Part shown: positions 6,892 to 14,471 of the stretch, in pieces
How positions within the stretch are numbered: position 1 is the stretch's first letter
How the letters are laid out: each line of letters opens with the position of its first letter
DNA from: CAMBDR01 sp046597185
GTDB taxonomy: Bacteria; Pseudomonadota; Gammaproteobacteria; Burkholderiales; Burkholderiaceae_D
Assembly: GCA_046597185.1 (NCBI GenBank)
Contig: JBKJLF010000072.1
Coordinates: 1-24,521, forward strand
Direction: 5' to 3'
DNA: 24,521 nucleotides
Made by a program: the position numbers and the translations under genes
The notes under the pieces: model-generated
Databases searched by the model: none
Told to the model about the DNA's origin: nothing
The model's input: the letters and a program-made list of their open reading frames with translations, nothing else

Positions 6892-9800
6892 ATGTTGAAT
6901 CCCCCCTCGGCCCGGCTGGAAACCTTTCTGGCACAGTGTGCATTATCCAGCAATGACACCATCCATCATTTTGAACAGGTTTTAGCGGAATTGGAGCTGC
7001 CCGCCTGCCAAACCGCCGCGCGCTTATTTTTGATTGAACTGTTGCAATTTCACGCCAGCCAAGACCACCACGAGTTTTTGAACAAATACCATTTCTCATT
7101 TATCAAAATTGACCTGTCGAATCAACGCGATGCGTCCGAGCATTTGATTTTGCTGCAATTTCCCAGCACCTTCACCCCGGAAGATTGGTCTTACACCTTT
7201 TTTGAAGGACTCTCGCGCTATGAATTTTCGGAATTCGCCAACAAAAAACTGGTGGAATTGGGCTGCGGCAATGGCTGGATTACCATAGGTCTTGCCAAGC
7301 GCTACCACACCCGGCATATTGTTGGACTGGATATTAACCCGCGCGCAATTATCGCCTCGCGCCTGAATCTGCACATCAATGCGCTCGATGATCAGGGTGA
7401 ATTGGTGCGCGATGATGAAGGCCAAAGCTTGCTCGATAAAGTGGCCTTTTATGAATCCGATTTATTGGGCCATTTTATCGGCCAACACGCGGTGTTTGAT
7501 GCGATTGTGGGCTGCATTCCGCAGGTGTTAAGCCCGTCTGACGATATGTTTGACCAATTGATTTCCAAAAGCCAGAGTGACGATTTTCTATATTCACTGA
7601 GCAATTATTGCGGCAAGCAAGGCTATATCGAAGATCAATTTGGCCTGGGGCTGATCGCGCGGGCGATTGAAGAATCGATTGATTTACTCAAACCGAATGG
7701 CAAAATCATTTTTAATCTGGGTGGCCGCCCCGGCGCGCAAGTGCTGGAGCGGCTGGCGCAACGGCGCGGCCTGACAGTGCAAAAGATTTGGCAGCGCCGG
7801 GTGGTGCAAGCGGAAGATACCGATATCGATGCGCTGGTGGAAATCGAGGGCAAATCGCTGCATCGCTTTGAATTTTTCCTCGGCCTTAATTCTGACGAAG
7901 CGATTAGCGCCAAGACCGCGCAAGCGTATTTGCAACAGGGCGGAAAAATTTCGCATGCTTTGTCGGTGTATGAATTTACCATTCCACAGCAGCGCGAAAT
8001 CGCCAGCATTTTCCAGTTGCTCAAAGATGATGATTTCAAGAGCGCCTTGAATGGCCTGGACTTGGCCTATGCCAATAAAGAGCAAGCAGCCGAGAAGGTG
8101 AATTTTTTATCCAGCTTGAGCCGCATCTTGCAAGAGACTGCGTTTTTCCCCTATTCCGATACTGCTGGCGAAGGTTTGTTCCGCACCCGGCTGGCGCATT
8201 TTTTCCATTCGTATTTTCACACCGGCTTTAGTAAAGATCAATTTATCGTCACGCCCGGGCGGCTTTCGATTGTGAATAATCTGCTGCATATCTACCAGCC
8301 CGGCGTGATGCTGGCCGACCGCGAATTTGCCAAACTGGCGGAAATTGATCAGCATCTGACAGGCTGCAATGTGATTGAAACGCCCAATTCGAGTTATGAA
8401 TTATGTTCGCTGATTGAGGCAATCAAACCGCAATTGGTGATCACCAGCTTGCACCCACAACAAGCGACGCAGCTTGATCCGTTTAAATTGATTTTGGCAG
8501 CCTGCGAAAAAGTGCAGGCGCGTTTGATCATTGATATTTCCAACCACGTGGAATTGAGCAGTAATCCGGGCAAAATCGGCGTGCTCAGTTATGCCGCCGA
8601 ATTCGGCTTGCCTGCGTATTGCGGCATCATTTGCGGCCTGACCAATAATCAGGTTTATCATGATCTGGAATTGGCGATTTTCATTTCCGAAGACAGCGAG
8701 ATTTTGCACAATCTGTGTGCCAGTGCCGAATTTACCTATAGCCGCGCACCACTGCTCACCCAACTGTATTATTCGGAATTGATTTTTGAATTGCTCAAAT
8801 TTCAGATGACGAATATGCGCACCGCACCGCCCGGCGGCGCTTGCCGGGCGCTGGTCGATGTCGGTTTTATTCAACCCAAGGCGCATGTGCTGGAATCGTT
8901 TGCCCACCCCAGCATCAAAGGTAATACCTTGCCGATTACGCCGGACACGGTGCGCCTGGATTATGGCGAAAACGAGCTGGCCTCCAGCCGCCATGTAAAA
9001 AACGGGATTTTTGAAAGCTTTGTGCGCCAGCATTTAACGGGGGCGGAAATCGATCCGGGGGATGAAATCAAAGCCATTATCCAGCGCCGCTTTGGCATTG
9101 TTGGCATGGCTAGCAATGGCGGGCGCATTTTCTTTGGCAATGGGGTCGCGCCCTTGTTTGCGGCGATTGTGAAAGCCTGTAAGGCGCAGGGCGGCACGCT
9201 GTGCTTTCCTGAAGGGGCGTATGGCTATTTCTATGCCGCTTCGCGCTTTTACAATGTGCCAATTCAGCTCATTAAAACTGAGCATCAGCACGCCTTTAAA
9301 GTGAGCCCCGCTGCGGTTAGCGCGGCCATACAGGGTGTGCCGCAAGCGTTTTTGTTTTTGAATTTCCCCTTGGTCAACCCGACTGGCGCGCTGTATTCGG
9401 TAGCCGAAGCGGATGCCTTGTTTGCGGTGCTGGCGCAAAGCCAGGCCCATTTGATTATCGATACGGTTTTTTCCGGTTTGGAATTTGACGATGTGCTGGC
9501 CTACCAGCTCGACCGTTTCATTCAGGCGGGCTTGAAGACCACCCTCATTGGCGGGATTTCGAAAGAATTTTCTGCCGGCGGTTTGCGCTTTGGCTATGCA
9601 CTGACGCAAGACCCGCTATTGCTGGAGGCGTTGAGCCATTCGCCCATCGATCAACCTCACAGCACCTTGCGCTATACGGTGAAAAAACTGTATCAGTTAC
9701 TGACCACGCAAGAAGCCAGTTTATTGGGCGACCTGACTACCCAACAAAGCCGGTTACAGGCACGTTATGTGCGTTTGAATCAGGTCTTGCAAGAGTTAGG

Positions 9801-10065
9801 CTGGCGCGTTTTGGCACCCAGTGGCGGCTTGTTTTTGGTGGCCAGCCCGGAGCGCTACCTCGGTAAAAATCTGCTGGTTGGCACGACGACGTATTGTTTG
9901 TCCGGCAGTAATATCAATGAAGCGCTGTATTATAGCGTGGGCTTGCTGATCAATAACGAGGTATGGACGGGCATACCCGGTTATTGCCGCTTTGTGTTGA
10001 GCGTGGAAGAAGCAGCCTTCGAAGCGGGATTGCAGAAATTGCGCGCCTTTGATGGCTTGTTTTAA
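6892..10065 (+). CDS. Methionine S-methyltransferase (plant-type) with PLP aminotransferase domain
   Basis: A 1057-residue homologue of plant methionine S-methyltransferase (EC 2.1.1.12), which methylates methionine with SAM to give S-methylmethionine. ATG 6892 is chosen because AAGG lies just upstream; an in-frame TTG at 6871 lacks a ribosome site. The SAM methyltransferase domain covers about residues 90-300: EDWSYTFFEGLSR, motif I VELGCGNGW (121-129), GLDINPRA, FYESDLLG, and GCIPQVL (207-213) in place of the usual NPPY. FGLGLIARAIEESI and RISHALSVYEF-like segments also track the plant protein. Two aminotransferase-like stretches follow: about 405-635, degenerate (Asn585 where lysine is expected), and about 690-1057, with NPTG (Asn829), Asp857 in IIDTVFSGLEF, Schiff-base Lys891 in ISKEFSAGGLRFGY, Arg899 and Arg1033 in GIPGYCR. 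It is monocistronic; no S-methylmethionine-using genes (homocysteine methyltransferase, permease) lie nearby. Confidence 0.92.
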   Translation: MLNPPSARLETFLAQCALSSNDTIHHFEQVLAELELPACQTAARLFLIELLQFHASQDHHEFLNKYHFSFIKIDLSNQRDASEHLILLQFPSTFTPEDWSYTFFEGLSRYEFSEFANKKLVELGCGNGWITIGLAKRYHTRHIVGLDINPRAIIASRLNLHINALDDQGELVRDDEGQSLLDKVAFYESDLLGHFIGQHAVFDAIVGCIPQVLSPSDDMFDQLISKSQSDDFLYSLSNYCGKQGYIEDQFGLGLIARAIEESIDLLKPNGKIIFNLGGRPGAQVLERLAQRRGLTVQKIWQRRVVQAEDTDIDALVEIEGKSLHRFEFFLGLNSDEAISAKTAQAYLQQGGKISHALSVYEFTIPQQREIASIFQLLKDDDFKSALNGLDLAYANKEQAAEKVNFLSSLSRILQETAFFPYSDTAGEGLFRTRLAHFFHSYFHTGFSKDQFIVTPGRLSIVNNLLHIYQPGVMLADREFAKLAEIDQHLTGCNVIETPNSSYELCSLIEAIKPQLVITSLHPQQATQLDPFKLILAACEKVQARLIIDISNHVELSSNPGKIGVLSYAAEFGLPAYCGIICGLTNNQVYHDLELAIFISEDSEILHNLCASAEFTYSRAPLLTQLYYSELIFELLKFQMTNMRTAPPGGACRALVDVGFIQPKAHVLESFAHPSIKGNTLPITPDTVRLDYGENELASSRHVKNGIFESFVRQHLTGAEIDPGDEIKAIIQRRFGIVGMASNGGRIFFGNGVAPLFAAIVKACKAQGGTLCFPEGAYGYFYAASRFYNVPIQLIKTEHQHAFKVSPAAVSAAIQGVPQAFLFLNFPLVNPTGALYSVAEADALFAVLAQSQAHLIIDTVFSGLEFDDVLAYQLDRFIQAGLKTTLIGGISKEFSAGGLRFGYALTQDPLLLEALSHSPIDQPHSTLRYTVKKLYQLLTTQEASLLGDLTTQQSRLQARYVRLNQVLQELGWRVLAPSGGLFLVASPERYLGKNLLVGTTTYCLSGSNINEALYYSVGLLINNEVWTGIPGYCRFVLSVEEAAFEAGLQKLRAFDGLF

Positions 10066-10093
10066 GGCGCTTCAGGGCTTGTTTTCAGCATGG

Positions 10094-11734
10094 TTACGGC
10101 GTCCCGGTTGGCTCGGGCGGGTGCTCATGTTCCTGTGTCTGCAAGCGCAGCAGCGCGCGGCTTGCGCGCAAGCCACGGTACAGCAAAAACAGCAGCAGAA
10201 AATGGAGGACAATGCCCATGGTATCGCCCGCCATCACAAAAACCAGGGTATCAAGCGCATACAGCGTTATGCCGCCTGCAAAAACCGCTACCCTGGCGCT
10301 GCGCGCAAAAAAACCGAAAGCGGCAAACAGCAGCAAACTAGCGAGGCCAGCCGCAATCCCGGGCAGGCCACGGTTTTGCTCCTGCAATAATTGGGTCACG
10401 CCCAAGCCCATTGAAATATGCCATTTGCTGCCCGTCAACGCCACCAGCAGATTGATTGCGCTGGCCCCGGCAATCCAGTAGAACCAGCCCGCTACGCGAC
10501 GTGCGCGATGCTGCAAGAAGGCAATTAGGAGTCGGCGGAATTCTTCGGGATCTTGCTCGGCTCCTTCTTCCGGCTCGGCCAGAAGATGGTCCAATACGGC
10601 AAGCGCGCTACCCTCTTTTGCGGCAGGCGCGGCGGCGTTGTTGGCGTTGTTGTCGTTGTCGTTGTCGTTGTTGTTGTTGTTGTTGTTGGCAGGCAAATCA
10701 ACAAGCAGCGGCGTGCGGTTGAGCGCGGGGTCGTTTTCCAGCGCTTCCCATGTTTGCAAGGGCAAGGCGGCCAGGGTGGCTGCGGGGTGCGTCCACTTGA
10801 GCACGGGCTGGGACTCGAAACGGTCGAGCGTGGCCAGCATGCGGTACGCGCCCATCTGACGCAGATTGGCGCGGATGCGGGCGTAGCGCTCGCGGTGCAG
10901 CAACATGTAACGCGACATGGTCAGCCCGACAGTAATTTGTTTGCCCGTGCGCTGACACACATTTTTGACCAGTTGACGATGCTTGTCGAGCAAAAACATC
11001 AGCTTTTCGCCCGGATACGCGGCCAGCACATCGCTGACGGTGCGGAAAATATAGTTTATGGCAATCGGCGTATGGTCGGTGGTGCCAACGCTGATACGAC
11101 CGCCGACCAGCGACGAAATGGAAAAATGCACGCCGCACGCCTTGCCGCCACCGACCTCATCCAAATCCCGGTGCAAATGGATAAACTGGATTTCGACCAG
11201 GGTACTACCCGCCTGGTCAATATAAATGACGGCAACGCCAGTGAGCGTATTGCCAGCAGCGGCAGTGGCGGTGGTAAAGTCGCCGACGTGCTCAAAGCCC
11301 GCCGCTTCCAGTTGACAGGCGTAATCGTCAAGCTGGTGCCAGTCTATGCTAACACCGTCGAACACATGGTCGCGCGGTACACGCGCCAGCGCAATCTCGT
11401 CGGGAATGCCGTCGATAACGCCTTGCGCCATGCTGCGCATCAAGCGCCACCCTGCGACCAAGCCCATCATCGGCGTCAGCAGCGCCAGCACGCGCAAGTT
11501 GAAGGCGTTTAAGCCCAGGCTTTTGGTGTACCACAGGCATGCCACGCCCACGACTGCCAGCAATAGCGTTGTATTGATCACCTTATAAACAATAGACTGC
11601 CGCAATTGCAGTGCCATATCGACCCCGGACTGAAAAAAAATGAATTTCGACAAGGTAATTTTTTTCCTGCGATTTGGCAAGTGTTTTTTAAGCGTTTCTA
11701 CCACACCTGTTTTGTCTGGTATGGACTCCGACAT
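10094..11734 (-). CDS. Hypothetical membrane protein with Asn/Asp repeat
   Basis: I do not recognise this 546-residue family. Two membrane helices lie at about 54-70 and 78-98, then a soluble region of roughly 300 residues. Within it are a beta-rich stretch (VAVIYIDQAGSTLVEIQFIH), a GGG turn and the segment LAAYPGEKLMFLLDKHRQLV. A low-complexity linker at 350-370, almost pure Asn and Asp then Ala, joins it to four C-terminal helices (about 412-435, 457-477, 481-502 and 505-520). The N-terminal 39 residues are basic and cytoplasmic in appearance; ATG at codon 40 is an alternative start. CAAGG lies about ten bases before the chosen ATG. The gene is convergent with the methyltransferase (28-base gap) and divergent from the protease. 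Function unknown; the topology suggests a large domain anchored at both ends. Confidence 0.8.
   Translation of the reverse strand: MSESIPDKTGVVETLKKHLPNRRKKITLSKFIFFQSGVDMALQLRQSIVYKVINTTLLLAVVGVACLWYTKSLGLNAFNLRVLALLTPMMGLVAGWRLMRSMAQGVIDGIPDEIALARVPRDHVFDGVSIDWHQLDDYACQLEAAGFEHVGDFTTATAAAGNTLTGVAVIYIDQAGSTLVEIQFIHLHRDLDEVGGGKACGVHFSISSLVGGRISVGTTDHTPIAINYIFRTVSDVLAAYPGEKLMFLLDKHRQLVKNVCQRTGKQITVGLTMSRYMLLHRERYARIRANLRQMGAYRMLATLDRFESQPVLKWTHPAATLAALPLQTWEALENDPALNRTPLLVDLPANNNNNNNDNDNDNNANNAAAPAAKEGSALAVLDHLLAEPEEGAEQDPEEFRRLLIAFLQHRARRVAGWFYWIAGASAINLLVALTGSKWHISMGLGVTQLLQEQNRGLPGIAAGLASLLLFAAFGFFARSARVAVFAGGITLYALDTLVFVMAGDTMGIVLHFLLLFLLYRGLRASRALLRLQTQEHEHPPEPTGTP
10637..10688. repeat. 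Trinucleotide GTT/GTC microsatellite inside a gene
   Basis: An imperfect run of GTT and GTC triplets (AAC/GAC on the coding strand) encodes the Asn/Asp tract at residues 350-366 of the 10094-11734 protein. Interruptions by GGC (Ala) are present near both ends. Changes in copy number would alter linker length without shifting the frame. Confidence 0.9.
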
Positions 11735-11872
11735 GAATATACCTTGTTTTCATGCGCATTTATCAAATTATATGAAATAATCAAAAGATCAAGCTTCACC
11801 GTCACTTGTGCTGCTTGACCTTAATCCGACGCACAGATCGGGCCTATTTTTACTAAATCAAATGGAGACAAA

Positions 11873-13936
11873 ATGCAATTTAGCAATTTTAAAAGGATCA
11901 CTCACGCCCTGTTGGCTTTGGGCGCACTCTCACTGGGAGCAATATGCAACCCGGCCTTATCCGCTGACAGCATCAGCGCCAACAGCAAAATCGACCCACA
12001 ATTACTCGCACCAGGCTTGGCCAATAATACGGTGGAAGCGCTGATTGAAGTCAAGGGCCGCGCCAATCAAGCCTTGCTTAATCCCAACCAGCATTATCTG
12101 GAACGGCGTCAGGTTTGGGTCGATCATTTACAGGCCATGAGCAAACAAGCGCAAGCGGGCATTGTTGGCTGGCTCAAAGCCAATAAAATCGAACATAAAA
12201 TATTTTGGATCAATAACACCATTTTGATTCACGCCGACCGCGCCGCCTTAAACAAGTTGGCTGCACGCGATGATGTAGTGTTCATCTATGGCAATCCCTC
12301 CATTCCAATGCGCCGCCCGCAGTTTGAAAACGGGATCGTCGAAGGCGTGGCACTGGCCGGGGCAGAATGGGGCGTAAGCAAAATTCGTGCGCCACAGGTG
12401 TGGGCCGCTGGCGTCACCGGGCAAGGCGTAACGATTGCGGGGGAAGATACCGGTTATCAATGGACGCACCCTGCCATCAAAGGCAAATATCGCGGCTGGA
12501 ATGGCACGACGGCCAATCATAATTACAATTGGCACGATGCGATTCACAGTGGTACATCCTCTTGCGCGCCCAATCAAACCGCGCCGTGTGACGATGACGG
12601 CCACGGCACCCATACCGTGGGCACCATGGTCGGCGACGATGGGGTGGGCAATCAAATCGGTGTGGCACCCGGTGCCAAATGGATAGGCTGCCGCAATATG
12701 GTAGCTGGCAACGGCACCCCTGCCACGTATACCGAATGCTTGCAATGGTTAATCGCCCCGACCGATATCAACGGCCTTAACCCGGACCCAAGTAAAGCGC
12801 CGGATATTTCCAGCCATTCCTGGGGTTGCCCAACCAGTGAAGGCTGTACTGCCAGCGATGCGTTAAAGACGGCGGTAGAAAACGTGGTCAACGCCGGGAT
12901 TATGGTGATTGCGGCGGCAGGGAATGACGGCTCGTCCTGTAGTACGATTGGCGACCCACCGGGCCGGCTGGATGCGGCTTTCACAATTGGCTCCACCACC
13001 AGCAGCGACACCATGTCGAGTTTTTCCTCACGCGGCCCGGTGGCAAGTGCCTTGACCAATAAACCGGATATTAGCGCGCCCGGTTCCAACGTGCGTTCAG
13101 CCTGGAATAATAGCGGCTTCAACACCATTAGCGGCACCAGCATGGCCACGCCACATGTGGCGGGGGTGGCAGCGTTGGTGATTTCGGCCAATCCGGCATT
13201 GCGTGGCCACCCTGATCAGGTTGCCGCGATTTTGCGCGCTTCGGCAGTAACCACGGTGTCCAACACCCAATCGTGCGGTGGCGTACCTGCTACCACCTTC
13301 CCCAACCCGGTGGTGGGTGCCGGGCGGATTGATGCGTATGCAGCCTACCAACGCGCCATTGGTGGCAGCACCAATACGCCACCGGTGGCCAATTTCAGTG
13401 TGGTTACCAGCGGCTTGACGGCCAACTTTACCGACAGCTCGACCGATGTTGGTGGCAGCATTGCCAGCCGCGCCTGGAATTTTGGTGATAACACCAGCTC
13501 CACCGCCACCAGCCCCAGCCGCACCTATGCCGCTGCGGGCACCTATACGGTATCGTTGACCGTCACCGACAACCAAGGTGCGACCAACAGCAAAACCCAG
13601 TCCGTTACGGTCGGCACCAGCAGCGGCACGGTATTGAGCAATGGCGTGGCCAAAACTGGCTTGGCTGCGGCGCTCAATGCCACCCAAAGCTTTACCATGG
13701 TGGTGCCAGCGGGTGCAACCGGCTTGAAATTTGTGACCACGGGCGGCACGGGTGATGCGGATTTATATGTCCGATTTGGTGCCGCACCGACCACCACGAC
13801 CTATGATTGCAAATCCGCAGGCGCAACCAATGCTGAAACCTGTTCCATTACCACTGCCAAGGCAGGCACGTATTACGTGTTGCTCAAGGCTTATAAGGCG
13901 TATAGTGGTTTGAGTTTGACGGGTAGTTTTAAATAA
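11873..13936 (+). CDS. Secreted subtilisin-like protease with PKD and PPC domains
   Basis: A 687-residue extracellular serine protease of family S8. The ATG at 11873 follows TGGAGAC. Residues 1-31 form a signal peptide (cleavage near ALSA-DS). A propeptide-like region (about 45-145, with VEALIEVKGRANQ and VVFIYGNPSI) should inhibit and fold the enzyme and be removed near 150. The catalytic domain spans about 165-495: Asp192 in GEDTG, His244 in DDDGHGTHTVG, oxyanion Asn351 in AAAGNDG, and Ser423 in SGTSMATPHVAG. A PKD domain follows (about 503-581: PPVANFSV, AWNFGDNTSSTATSP, GTYTVSLTVTDNQG), then a pre-peptidase C-terminal domain (about 590-687: TGDADLYVRFG, AGTYYVLLKAY). PPC domains are often cleaved off after secretion, probably by the type II pathway. 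All triad residues are present, so it should be active. Monocistronic, with a hairpin after the stop. Confidence 0.95.
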   Translation: MQFSNFKRITHALLALGALSLGAICNPALSADSISANSKIDPQLLAPGLANNTVEALIEVKGRANQALLNPNQHYLERRQVWVDHLQAMSKQAQAGIVGWLKANKIEHKIFWINNTILIHADRAALNKLAARDDVVFIYGNPSIPMRRPQFENGIVEGVALAGAEWGVSKIRAPQVWAAGVTGQGVTIAGEDTGYQWTHPAIKGKYRGWNGTTANHNYNWHDAIHSGTSSCAPNQTAPCDDDGHGTHTVGTMVGDDGVGNQIGVAPGAKWIGCRNMVAGNGTPATYTECLQWLIAPTDINGLNPDPSKAPDISSHSWGCPTSEGCTASDALKTAVENVVNAGIMVIAAAGNDGSSCSTIGDPPGRLDAAFTIGSTTSSDTMSSFSSRGPVASALTNKPDISAPGSNVRSAWNNSGFNTISGTSMATPHVAGVAALVISANPALRGHPDQVAAILRASAVTTVSNTQSCGGVPATTFPNPVVGAGRIDAYAAYQRAIGGSTNTPPVANFSVVTSGLTANFTDSSTDVGGSIASRAWNFGDNTSSTATSPSRTYAAAGTYTVSLTVTDNQGATNSKTQSVTVGTSSGTVLSNGVAKTGLAAALNATQSFTMVVPAGATGLKFVTTGGTGDADLYVRFGAAPTTTTYDCKSAGATNAETCSITTAKAGTYYVLLKAYKAYSGLSLTGSFK

Positions 13937-13952
13937 GCGCAGGCCGTACCGA

Positions 13953-13977
13953 AGGCCACTTCAAACCGACGTGGCCT
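13953..13977 (+). terminator. Hairpin after the protease gene
   Basis: AGGCCAC (13953-13959) pairs perfectly with GTGGCCT (13971-13977) across an 11-nt loop, 16 bases after the protease stop codon. The downstream bases are only mildly T-rich (ATTATTTATCTTT begins about ten bases later), so this is a moderate candidate for the transcript end. Confidence 0.45.
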
Positions 13978-14117
13978 GAGCAGCATTATTTATCTTTACC
14001 AACAACCAACGCGAACGACACTTCATCATCAGGATCAAGTATTTTCCTTTTGAATATTATAGTGGAACCTGAAAACGAGACAATGGTTCAAGCTATCAGA
14101 TTGATCTGGAGGTGATA

Positions 14118-14342
14118 ATGATGGTCGTTAAGCCGCGACGAACTAAAGTACACCCATTCCGCAACGCCCAACGGCGTGTGACGGGCGCATCCAATACAAA
14201 ATCGGCTGCGATTGATGCCATTAACGTCGCCCTTGTGCCCGTAGTTCTACAAATATTTCTTGAATGGCGTACCAAGATGCGCAAAAGGAACGCCCCGAGT
14301 TCCCGCAGTGCGGTACAAGCGCGCACCAGTAATGATTTTTAA
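14118..14342 (+). CDS. Small basic hypothetical protein
   Basis: A 74-codon ORF whose start (ATG 14118; another ATG at 14121) is preceded by GGAGGTGA at 14108-14115, a near-perfect ribosome-binding site and the main reason to list it. The product starts MMVVKPRRTKVHPFRNAQRR and is strongly basic. A single hydrophobic stretch lies around residues 35-50 (AIDAINVALVPVVLQIFL), and the C-terminus is rich in Arg and Ser. I recognise no family. It sits alone between the protease and the 3' end of the GGDEF/EAL gene. The opposite strand is also open here, so coding potential is uncertain. Confidence 0.3.
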   Translation: MMVVKPRRTKVHPFRNAQRRVTGASNTKSAAIDAINVALVPVVLQIFLEWRTKMRKRNAPSSRSAVQARTSNDF

Positions 14343-14397
14343 GCTGACACTGTGCAGGAACCGCTGTTTGACATCGGGCCATTTCAGTGGCGCAGGT

Positions 14398-14426
14398 GGG
14401 GAAGGTGGGTGAGGTGGGTGAGGGGG
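14398..14426 (+). other. Potential G-quadruplex
   Basis: The plus strand holds four G-runs, GGGG (14398-14401), GGG (14407-14409), GGG (14416-14418) and GGGGG (14422-14426), with loops of 5, 6 and 3 bases. This satisfies the standard G3-loop1-7 rule. It lies 46 bases beyond the stop of the minus-strand GGDEF/EAL gene, so the transcript of that gene would carry the C-rich complement. Confidence 0.6.
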
Positions 14427-14471
14427 TGTGGTCTGACTTGCCCGATTGGCGCGCAGCCGAGCTGTGGCCCT

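Noticed and set aside
10553..11512. Long plus-strand ORF of 319 codons overlapping the membrane-protein gene
   Set aside because: It is antisense to 10094-11734, has low-complexity Val/Gly runs from the triplet repeat and no recognisable domain. The minus-strand frame has membrane helices and a ribosome site.
14096..14326. Minus-strand ORF of 76 codons opposite the small ORF at 14118
   Set aside because: No ribosome site and no family resemblance; the plus strand has the strong ribosome site.
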